NCBI GenBank assembly: GCA_000435675.1 | Contig: FR895147.1 | Span: forward strand, 20,866 to 34,638 | Direction of reading: 5' to 3' | DNA: 13,773 nt | Origin: Eggerthella sp. CAG:298 | GTDB lineage: Bacteria > Actinomycetota > Coriobacteriia > Coriobacteriales > Eggerthellaceae | In this document: piece after piece, positions 1-7,077 of the stretch | How positions within the stretch are numbered: the stretch's first letter is position 1 | Layout: each line of letters opens with the position of its first letter | Translations under genes and position numbers: made by a program | Notes under the pieces: model-generated | What the model was told of the DNA's origin: nothing | Database searches by the model: none | Seen by the model: only the letters and a program-made list of their open reading frames with translations

Positions 1-3000
1 CTTATAGTCGATGAAGAACGCATGATCCTTATCGGCTTCGCTCACGGCAAGGCCATCGATCTCGCCCTCAAGATAGAGAGGACGATCGCTCGAGCTGATC
101 TCGAGCATGAAGGGAACTTCCGCATAGATATGCTCGCAGGCGAAGAAGCGCTTGCAGAGATCGCTTGCGAACCAGCGCTGCGTTGCTTCATCCAAGCGCT
201 TTTCTTGCAGCTGCGATAGACTGCCGAGCCTCACCTGTGCGGCGAACGCAGATGCGGGCAATTCTGGCACGACACCCACCTCCGTACGCGATTCGATCAC
301 CCGCTGAGCCAAGCGATGGAACGCCGTGCCAAGCGCCGTTGCGCTCTGTTGCTTCACGAGCGCTGCCACATCTTCAGGGAACATCTCTTCATCGTCATCT
401 AAAACAGCTACTGGTGCACCACTGCCCCCAAGGTCACTCGTGACAGAAGCTTCTTCTTCGAAGACCTCATCGCCCGATGTGCTCGAAAAGCCTTTGTCAT
501 GGCTACTGGCAAGAGCAGAATAGGAGACCACTCGATCGCGATCACTCTGCACCCCTCCGGGTACAAGCGCGCCTTCATGCGCAACAGGTACGATGAACTC
601 GCTTATCTCGACAGGCTGTTTCTGCGTACCCTCCGGCTTTTCCACCAACGCCTCATGATGAACGTGTGCGCAGGCAGACCCTCCATAGTCGAAGGAAAAG
701 GACTTCTTATCAGGTGTCAGATCCCACTGCAAGACGTTATGGAGCAGTTCGAACACCCCTTTATAGGCGAACTTAGCACTGCCCCTATTGGTCAAAGAAA
801 GGAAGAGTGATTTGCTCGCACGCGTTAGAGCAACGTAGAGCAGTCGTAGCGCATCGTCGAGTGCGCCCTGGGCAATGCGCGCATCGAGCACGTACGCTAT
901 CTGATCGCTCGACAGACCATCAACATCGAGTGCGTCAGAAAACGCTTCTGAGCTATGGTCGGTCAGATACTCTTTGAGCAGTTCATAGGTTTTCTTCGGC
1001 GAATCAGTATTCTTGGTCTCAACTCCAGGCAAATTCGGCGGATCTTCAGACAACTTCGGTTCAAGGGCGAAGATGACTCGCTCGCCCACCGTTTCCATGG
1101 GAAGCTTAGTGGGCTTGGGCAATCCTTCATGCGGCTCTGCCACCGCAACGTGATCGAATTCAAGACCTTTGCTCGAATGGATGGTCATGATCCGTACGAA
1201 ATTGCTTCTGCTCGTAGACAACACTCCGGGCTTTTCTTTAGAGGTTGCCAAGAAATCGGAGAAACGCCGGGCAAGATGCGGGATGCTGCACGCTTGCTGT
1301 TGCCAAGCAAGAACGATCTCGAGTGCTTTGAATATATTACCCGCCACCGCTTGACCATCGCTTCGGGCAGCTTGCAAGCGATAGAGCCATCCAGAATCTT
1401 TCATGAGAGAATGCAGCGCCTGGTAAAGGCCTTCGTCACTAGCCTTGACGCACAGCGCTTGCATAAGGCGAAGCGAGCGAAGTAGCTCTTCACGCTGAAC
1501 GGACGAAAGGCAGAAGCGTCCCATCAGACCAAGCACAGTCTCTTCATCTTCGGTCAGCAGCATTTCTGCAAGGTACCAGAATCGTTGCGCAAACGAAGCA
1601 CCTCTTGCAAGTTTGACCCCATTGCCATCATCGGGCGCAATGAAGTGTGCGAGCGCAAAGAGCGCATCGTCCCCAAGATTGAACAGCGGCGAAGAGAGCA
1701 CCGTATAAAGATCGCTTGAAGCGCGCTTATCAGCCACGACCGCTATAAGCGCTTCTATCAGTTGCACTTCAGGTGCCGAAGCGAACACCGAACCACCCGA
1801 GATGATGCTTTCAAATCCTTCTTCAGCTAACGCTTCGATATAGAGTGCCACATTGGTCATTCCTCCCAGAAGGATCGCCATATCCGCAGGAGAAGCTCCT
1901 TCAGCACGCAAAGAAGCAAAATGCGCTGCTATGCGCTTTGCCCCCAACCTACGAGCATCATCGATTCCTCCCCCCTTGCTCCAAGTTTCGATAACGTCCA
2001 CTTCAATACGAGGTCGTTCTTCGAAGAGAGGATCTAGATCTTTGCTCACGGCACCTTGCGGACGAAGCGCAAGGAAGCGATCCCCGAAGAATTCAGGGCG
2101 AGAGAAGATAGTTTCGACGAAAGCGAGCACATCGCCATGACTTCTGAAATTATCAGGGAGCGAAAGCGCCTGAAGATTCTCATGCGCTTGCTGTTGCATG
2201 ACGCGATGATCGAAGAAAACCTCAACATCGGCCCCACGAAAGCGATAGAGTGTTTGCTGCGCATCGCCTACCGTCATCACATTCACCCCGTGATCGCGCG
2301 AAAGCTTGTCGATGATAGAAACTTGAAGCAGGTCAGTATCTTGGAATTCATCCACCATGATCAGCTTGAAGCGCTGTTGATAGGTGCGTGCAATAGAAGG
2401 ATGGTGCTCAAGCGCCTGGTTGCAGGCACGCAAAAGATCGGCATTATCGAGCCGATCGCTGCCCTTCAGCTGCTGATACACACGATCGACCAGACGCGTG
2501 AGCGTGAGCAGATCAGCGGAGAGGCGAGCAGAAGCATCCGCGATGGCAGCATGAGCAATTTCAGCGTATTCGCTACGGTAGTACTCGAAAACTTCCGCAT
2601 CAGGTTTTACCTTACCGCTCGAAGCTTTGAGCTTAGGAAACGAAAGCAGCACATCAAGATAGTCAAGACAAACTTGCGTGTTTGAAAAGTCGGTCTTCGA
2701 AGAATCGAGCTGCTCAAGATAGTGATGCGCTTTCGCGATGGCTGCCTGCAGTCCATCGACATTGCTCAGGATGGTTTTGTTGGCTCCCTCACCCAGCGAT
2801 CGAGCAAAGCGCTCATAATCCTGCGCCACCTCGATCATGCGACGCAGCGAACGCTGATGGTCGAATTCTGCCTGCGGTAGCACTACGCTTTCGAACCCTT
2901 GTGGCATAGCAAGCGTTTTTTCCCAGAGCTTCGTGAGCAGCATCGAAAGCGATTCGCCACCAAAAGGAGATTTCGTTTTGGGATACCAGTCGAAAAGCCT

Positions 3001-3462
3001 CTTGAGCGGGGTGTTGCCTTCATCCGAAATATCTTTGAGCACACTATCGAGCGCTTGATACCACAGCTCTTCTGATTCTGCTTTTTCGACAACCTCGAAA
3101 CCAGGATCGATGCCCAACTCGAGCGCATGCTCTCGAAGGATGCGCGCGCACAGCCCATGAATCGTAGTAATCCAGGCGTCTTCGATCATGAGCGCTTGTT
3201 CATCGAGGCCCTCCTGCTGAAGAAGCGAACGCACGCGCGATTTCATCTCAGCTGCACCCGATTTGCTGAAGGTAGTCGCAAGTACTTCATCGATGCTATC
3301 GATGAACGCATCTTTCGCGCCCGCTTCACCCACTAACGCATATCCGATGCGATTGGTGAGCGTGAAGGTCTTGCCGCTCCCTGCGCCTGCAGAAACCGAA
3401 AGAGGCGCATCGAGCGTAGTGATGATCTGCTGCTGTGATGAAGTAGCACTACTAAGATCCAT
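1..3462 (-). CDS. addA: AddA-like helicase-nuclease, C-terminus cut by the left edge
   Basis: This is the helicase-nuclease subunit of an AddAB-type exonuclease, which unwinds and resects double-strand breaks for RecA loading. I followed the frame by eye from the ATG at 3462 to base 1 (1154 codons) and found no stop. All UvrD-type superfamily 1A motifs are visible: Walker A AGAGSGKT (residues 25-32), motif Ia near LATTFSKSGAAEM (61-73), Walker B DEFQDTD (371-377), GDAQQTLYRFRG (399-410), NFRS (438-441), TIHSSKGLEFD (760-770) and LLYVALTRA (874-882). The C-terminal RecB-type nuclease domain begins with GTAFH (His1049) and shows GEIDG (Asp1136) and IDYK (Asp1152, Lys1154) exactly at the window edge. 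Family members are about 1200 residues or slightly more, so probably only the last 50-100 residues are missing. The start overlaps the end of the addB-like gene by 11 bases and has the ribosome site AAGAGGG before it. Family identification is strong; calling it AddA rather than another RecB-like helicase rests on its partner. Confidence 0.93.
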   Translation of the reverse strand, partial: MDLSSATSSQQQIITTLDAPLSVSAGAGSGKTFTLTNRIGYALVGEAGAKDAFIDSIDEVLATTFSKSGAAEMKSRVRSLLQQEGLDEQALMIEDAWITTIHGLCARILREHALELGIDPGFEVVEKAESEELWYQALDSVLKDISDEGNTPLKRLFDWYPKTKSPFGGESLSMLLTKLWEKTLAMPQGFESVVLPQAEFDHQRSLRRMIEVAQDYERFARSLGEGANKTILSNVDGLQAAIAKAHHYLEQLDSSKTDFSNTQVCLDYLDVLLSFPKLKASSGKVKPDAEVFEYYRSEYAEIAHAAIADASARLSADLLTLTRLVDRVYQQLKGSDRLDNADLLRACNQALEHHPSIARTYQQRFKLIMVDEFQDTDLLQVSIIDKLSRDHGVNVMTVGDAQQTLYRFRGADVEVFFDHRVMQQQAHENLQALSLPDNFRSHGDVLAFVETIFSRPEFFGDRFLALRPQGAVSKDLDPLFEERPRIEVDVIETWSKGGGIDDARRLGAKRIAAHFASLRAEGASPADMAILLGGMTNVALYIEALAEEGFESIISGGSVFASAPEVQLIEALIAVVADKRASSDLYTVLSSPLFNLGDDALFALAHFIAPDDGNGVKLARGASFAQRFWYLAEMLLTEDEETVLGLMGRFCLSSVQREELLRSLRLMQALCVKASDEGLYQALHSLMKDSGWLYRLQAARSDGQAVAGNIFKALEIVLAWQQQACSIPHLARRFSDFLATSKEKPGVLSTSRSNFVRIMTIHSSKGLEFDHVAVAEPHEGLPKPTKLPMETVGERVIFALEPKLSEDPPNLPGVETKNTDSPKKTYELLKEYLTDHSSEAFSDALDVDGLSSDQIAYVLDARIAQGALDDALRLLYVALTRASKSLFLSLTNRGSAKFAYKGVFELLHNVLQWDLTPDKKSFSFDYGGSACAHVHHEALVEKPEGTQKQPVEISEFIVPVAHEGALVPGGVQSDRDRVVSYSALASSHDKGFSSTSGDEVFEEEASVTSDLGGSGAPVAVLDDDEEMFPEDVAALVKQQSATALGTAFHRLAQRVIESRTEVGVVPELPASAFAAQVRLGSLSQLQEKRLDEATQRWFASDLCKRFFACEHIYAEVPFMLEISSSDRPLYLEGEIDGLAVSEADKDHAFFIDYK

Positions 3463-6193
3463 TTGCCCTCTTTTCGCAATAGAGCACCGGACAATAGGTG
3501 CAAGCTTCCTTGGTGCGAGGATCGGGAGCAAGATCTCCAGATTCCATACGTTCGATCGTGCGAGCGATATCCTCTTCGACGAGATCGAGAAATGACTCGA
3601 AATTGCCTTTTACACAGCTCGCACGTGAGAGCGTTTCGCTTTCGATGAGCGTTTGCGCAAGTGAGCCACGCATCAAGGCTTGTTCGTTCTTTGCGCTATA
3701 GCTCAAGTAGAGAGCTGCTTTAGGTTGCAGCCCCTCTTTGCGACGCAACGCTTGAGCATAGATGAGCGCTTGGATCTTCTCAGGACTTTCAAAGGACTCC
3801 TCTTCGTCCAATGCATCAGGATCGAAACCAGCAGCATACTTCGCAATAGAGCCCTTGTAGTCGATCACGATGAAATTTCCTTTGTCATCCACATCGACAC
3901 GATCGATGCGCCCGTTGATGATCGCACCACCATAGGTAACTTTGTCTTCCGCACGTATGGCGTATTCATGGCTACGCACATGGAAGTCTTTAAATAGGTT
4001 CTGTTGAAAGGATAGGTTAGCAAGCAATTTGCTCTTCAGCTGTTCAAGCTCTTGGCGCTCCAGTTCACTCACCGCTATCAAACGATCGCCAGGCTGCATG
4101 CTTTTCTGCTCATCTGCATATTCTTCGAAGACGCTCGCCAGCAACTCTTGTGCGAGAGACAGCGTTTCTGGAGTAACGCGATCATATCCCTGAAGCGCCC
4201 AAGCTTCATAGAAGCGCTGGAACACACCGTGCACGAAGGCCCCGATCTCACGCCCGCCGAAAGCTTCACCTTCATCATCCAAGCGAAGCTTGCGCTCTAC
4301 GAACCACTTATAGGGACAGCTACGATAGGTCTCGATGGCCGAAGGTGAAACAACTAGGCGTTCTATCCCTTCCTTGTCTTGCTCGTACGTGAGCAGATGC
4401 ATACGATCTTCCGCGTTCAGAACACCACGCTCTGCTGGCATCTCTGCTTCCAACTCGACGGGCTGCAAGGATAAGCGTGATGCGCTATCGAACGCCTCCT
4501 CCCCTGCTTCGCGCACTTCCACAGGACAACCCGCAAGCGCCCGTTCGTTCATGAATGTCTCTAGGAAGAACGCCGGATAGCATGATTCACCATTGCGGTC
4601 ATACCGCTCATACTCGAACACCACCTGCATGCAAGCAAGGGCGCATACACGCTTGAAACGCGCCTCGAGCGTCTCGATCGTATGGTCTTCGAAGGGAAGG
4701 CTATAGCGTTCAAGAAAATCGGAAAGCGTAGAGCGATGGATCTTACCGCTATAGGATTCGTTGTTCAGTTCGGTAAGCACTACCTGATCGCAGGAGTGTT
4801 TAGGGAGCGCCGAAGCTTGTTCGAATGTTGTGAACAGGATGCACGGCATTCCTGCACGATCATCTTCGAGAAACGATGGGATCTTTTCTGCCTCCACCAG
4901 AGCAGAACCTTCTTCTGCTTGCGCAATGGAATAGCCATACGGAACGGATATACGCTCGGCCAGAGGAACCAGTTCGTATGCATCGACCCCCAAGTCCGCT
5001 GCGTCAAAATAGAGCTGCTTCAAGCGAGCAATAGCCGCACGTTCGGCCACTTTCTGCGCTTCATCGAGATCGAGGCTATGGATCAAGCCTTCGAAATAGG
5101 AAAGCACGATGCCGCCTTCGGTATCTTCGAACAAGGATTCGAACACTCCGAAGTTCTTTGAAGACGCAAGCGCAGCATGAATGTCCTCGCGCGTAATGCT
5201 CCGATCGCTCCTGAAAGCGCTTGCAAGGCGCTCTGCCTGCGAAGGTGGAATCTGCGCATAGGGAGAGTTCAGGTAGAGAAGCGCTGCTTCCACCAATTCG
5301 TTGTAACTAAGTTGAGCCTGGTCATTTGCAATACCGGCAAGAGCGCAATACGCCTGTCCGAAAAGCGTTTCGCGAAAGGTCTTTTGAGCATCGAGCATGA
5401 CCGTGTAACCCTGTGCACAGAGCGAATGCTTCAAAAGATCGCAGGCTACCACCGGGTTGGGTGAGGTAACAACAATGCGCGTTCCCGCTCCACCAGCACG
5501 TATAGCCTGATCGATCATGAATGCACGCACACTTGAACCTGCTGGCTTGAGCAATACGTACTCTTTCGAAGAAACCTCTTCACCTGTTGTTGAAGAAGCC
5601 CCATCGCCCCCTCGTGGAGAAGCTTCGATCTGCGCTTGTTCGATGCGAACCTCTTTTGCTACCGCAGCCAAAAATGAACGATAGTAGATTGGCAGCTCGT
5701 CTTGAGTTCGAACGATAATGCTTCCCAGTTGCACGCACGATGCAAGCTGCTCGAGCGCTTGGACGGGCTCGATCAGCTGCGCTTGCACAAGAGCTTCTTT
5801 ATACTTCTTGATGAAACATACGATATCCCAATCGCTGGGTGTGAGATCGCTTTCGTGAGCACAAAGAAACGCTTCATCCACTTCGCAGAGGTACTCGCGC
5901 AAAAAACGAACGAGCAATTCAGCGGTTCCTGGAGAGTCAACCCAATCGCTCTGCTCCGCTAAGAGCTGCTTGATGATCAATCTACGTTGGGTATCCGAGA
6001 CCAAGCGCTCGCCGCTACCCCACACTTCCCAGAGTTCTTCAACGAGCGCGTTTGGCGTGGTAACGTTCACGCCCAGTGCGCTATCTGCTGCTTGTGCAGC
6101 AAGGCACTTGCGATAGCGTACGACCTCGGCTTGCGTGGAGAACAGTATGGTGGTTTCAGCGATCAATACGACTCTTTTCAAACGCGCGCTCAA
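3452..6193 (-). CDS. addB: AddB-like PD-(D/E)XK nuclease subunit without a helicase ATP site
   Basis: This is a 913-residue partner of the helicase gene that follows it. The C-terminal third is a RecB/AddB nuclease domain: SPSAIETYRSCPYKWF (Cys626), GAFVHGVFQRFYE (His655), GRIDRVDV (Asp764), VIDYKGS (Asp778, Lys780), a downstream QALIYAQAL helix, and CTYCPVLYC near the end (Cys898, Cys901, Cys906). Cys626 plus those three cysteines match the iron-sulfur staple of AddB, although the last spacing is C-x2-C-x4-C where I expect x5. The N-terminal part has no Walker A motif, unlike Bacillus AddB, and the protein is about 250 residues shorter. The gene overlaps addA by 11 bases, the usual addB-addA order. 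The 5' end is uncertain: the frame opens after a TAG at 6212-6214, offers only TTG starts (6193, 6181, 6166), and none has a strong ribosome site; the third follows AAAAGAG. The role in break-end processing is inferred from family and neighbour. Confidence 0.85.
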   Translation of the reverse strand: MSARLKRVVLIAETTILFSTQAEVVRYRKCLAAQAADSALGVNVTTPNALVEELWEVWGSGERLVSDTQRRLIIKQLLAEQSDWVDSPGTAELLVRFLREYLCEVDEAFLCAHESDLTPSDWDIVCFIKKYKEALVQAQLIEPVQALEQLASCVQLGSIIVRTQDELPIYYRSFLAAVAKEVRIEQAQIEASPRGGDGASSTTGEEVSSKEYVLLKPAGSSVRAFMIDQAIRAGGAGTRIVVTSPNPVVACDLLKHSLCAQGYTVMLDAQKTFRETLFGQAYCALAGIANDQAQLSYNELVEAALLYLNSPYAQIPPSQAERLASAFRSDRSITREDIHAALASSKNFGVFESLFEDTEGGIVLSYFEGLIHSLDLDEAQKVAERAAIARLKQLYFDAADLGVDAYELVPLAERISVPYGYSIAQAEEGSALVEAEKIPSFLEDDRAGMPCILFTTFEQASALPKHSCDQVVLTELNNESYSGKIHRSTLSDFLERYSLPFEDHTIETLEARFKRVCALACMQVVFEYERYDRNGESCYPAFFLETFMNERALAGCPVEVREAGEEAFDSASRLSLQPVELEAEMPAERGVLNAEDRMHLLTYEQDKEGIERLVVSPSAIETYRSCPYKWFVERKLRLDDEGEAFGGREIGAFVHGVFQRFYEAWALQGYDRVTPETLSLAQELLASVFEEYADEQKSMQPGDRLIAVSELERQELEQLKSKLLANLSFQQNLFKDFHVRSHEYAIRAEDKVTYGGAIINGRIDRVDVDDKGNFIVIDYKGSIAKYAAGFDPDALDEEESFESPEKIQALIYAQALRRKEGLQPKAALYLSYSAKNEQALMRGSLAQTLIESETLSRASCVKGNFESFLDLVEEDIARTIERMESGDLAPDPRTKEACTYCPVLYCEKRANGS

Positions 6194-6237
6194 GGCATGT
6201 TGGGCACGTACCTAACATGAAGGACTTCAAAGTAATG

Positions 6238-6258
6238 TTCATTTCATACGGAAATGAA
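6238..6258. promoter_or_regulatory. Inverted repeat, possible operator between addB and the 6S RNA gene
   Basis: This is a perfect 8-bp inverted repeat, TTCATTTC, then five bases, then GAAATGAA. It lies 30 bases before the -10 of the 6S RNA promoter and about 45 bases before the possible addB start at 6193. A further related half, TTCATTTT, occurs at 6267-6274. The symmetry and position suit a dimeric repressor or activator site, but no regulator is known for it. In a leftward addB transcript it would be a weak A/U-rich hairpin in the leader. Confidence 0.35.
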
Positions 6259-6287
6259 ACAACCACTTCATTTTAATTCAAACCTAT

Positions 6288-6293
6288 TATAAT
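6288..6293 (+). promoter_or_regulatory. -10 element of the 6S RNA promoter
   Basis: A perfect TATAAT lies seven bases before G6301, which is the first base of the closing stem of the 6S RNA, so it fixes the probable start of transcription. The -35 region is poor; nothing close to TTGACA lies 16-18 bases upstream. The surrounding ATTATAAT is self-complementary, so the minus strand also carries TATAAT (6286-6291), but without a recognisable -35 on that side. Confidence 0.65.
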
Positions 6294-6300
6294 GAGGGCT

Positions 6301-6457
6301 GTCACCCTCTATATCGCGATGGACCGATGACTAATACTAGGGAGTTCTACATTGCGTGTGAAATGGGGATTCGTATCCGTTGATACGAAAGCCAGGAAGC
6401 TCGCTGCGAACACCCACCTTCTTTTAGGTGGGTTCATCCTAGGAGGGTGACTTTTTT
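6301..6457 (+). ncRNA. ssrS: 6S RNA (RNA polymerase regulator)
   Basis: No protein gene covers 6194-6540, and this stretch shows the architecture of 6S RNA, which binds the housekeeping sigma factor holoenzyme by mimicking an open promoter. It has a perfect 9-bp closing stem (GTCACCCTC at 6301-6309 with GAGGGTGAC at 6443-6451) followed by six T, acting as terminator. A second stem pairs 6319-6324 with 6432-6437. An apical hairpin TTCGTATC/GATACGAA lies at 6370-6377/6382-6389, and the 3' arm holds the hairpin CCCACCT/AGGTGGG at 6413-6419/6426-6432. The 3' arm reads CTGCGAACACCCACCTT, resembling the CTGCGA...CACCTT part of E. coli 6S RNA. The length of about 157 bases is slightly below the usual 180. 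TATAAT stands at the right distance upstream. A different structured RNA is possible, but rod shape, paired ends and 3'-arm hairpin together favour 6S. The remaining 83 bases before nrdG (6458-6540) show nothing clear. Confidence 0.8.
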
Positions 6458-6540
6458 ATACCCTTAACTCTCCTGTATCTCCGCTCTCCGCTTCACGCGA
6501 ACGCGCAGTTTCCTTCGAGCAACGACCCGAAAGGCGCCCT

Positions 6541-7077
6541 CTACCACGAACTCGGTGCCTCGAAATCGATCGTATCCTGTTTCCAGAGCACTACTTCCCC
6601 GCTCTTGAGCGTTGCGGGAAGATCGATCACACGCTGATTCGACGAACCGGCCCAATTCAGATCGTAGCTATGCAATGCTTCGACGAAGGGGCCATCAACA
6701 AGCACATCACAGAGCGCAAGCAGATCAGGTGCTTTTTCATGAGGGTGCCCTGCCATAAGATCTTCGAAGAGATATCCCGAATAGATCCACAGATCGTAGC
6801 CTTCAGCCTTGAGCAGCTGCGCGAGTTCGAACACGCCTTCGACTTGCTCGAATGGCTCCCCGCCCGTGAGCGTGACCCCATGGATGAGCTTGTTCTTATG
6901 GATCTCATGCACGATATCGGCAGGCTCGCACAAATAGCCCCCATCAGAAGGCTGCGATTCAGGATTGTGGCACCCTGGGCAATGATGCGTGCACCCCTGC
7001 ACAAAAACGGAGAACCGCAGGCCCGGTCCATCAACGATGGACTCGGGTGCGGTTCCGTACATCCTAAGCGTAGTCAT
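6541..7077 (-). CDS. nrdG: Anaerobic ribonucleotide reductase activating enzyme
   Basis: NrdG is a radical SAM enzyme that uses S-adenosylmethionine and a 4Fe-4S cluster to place the glycyl radical on NrdD. The 178 residues show the N-terminal DGPGLRFSVFVQGC signature and the cluster motif C29-x3-C33-x2-C36 (CTHHCPGC), followed by TLTGGEP at 69-75, the SAM amino-group contact. Length and motif order are normal for the family. The ATG overlaps the TAA of nrdD by one base (TAATG) and has no ribosome site of its own, so translation is most likely coupled to nrdD and both are made from one message. Downstream it converges on the 6S RNA gene, with 83 bases between them and no clear terminator on this strand. 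Confidence 0.96.
   Translation of the reverse strand: MTTLRMYGTAPESIVDGPGLRFSVFVQGCTHHCPGCHNPESQPSDGGYLCEPADIVHEIHKNKLIHGVTLTGGEPFEQVEGVFELAQLLKAEGYDLWIYSGYLFEDLMAGHPHEKAPDLLALCDVLVDGPFVEALHSYDLNWAGSSNQRVIDLPATLKSGEVVLWKQDTIDFEAPSSW

Noticed and set aside
955..2685. Plus-strand open frames of 176 and 209 codons opposite addA
   Set aside because: They are antisense shadows of the confirmed addA reading frame, where all helicase motifs lie, and show no domain.
1..3462. addA as a pseudogene because no complete frame is contained in the window
   Set aside because: The frame is open to base 1 with all motifs in order; it is simply cut by the window edge.
6458..6540. A terminator for nrdG on the minus strand
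   Set aside because: Only a small CGCG-TT-CGCG hairpin is seen, with no T-tract after it.
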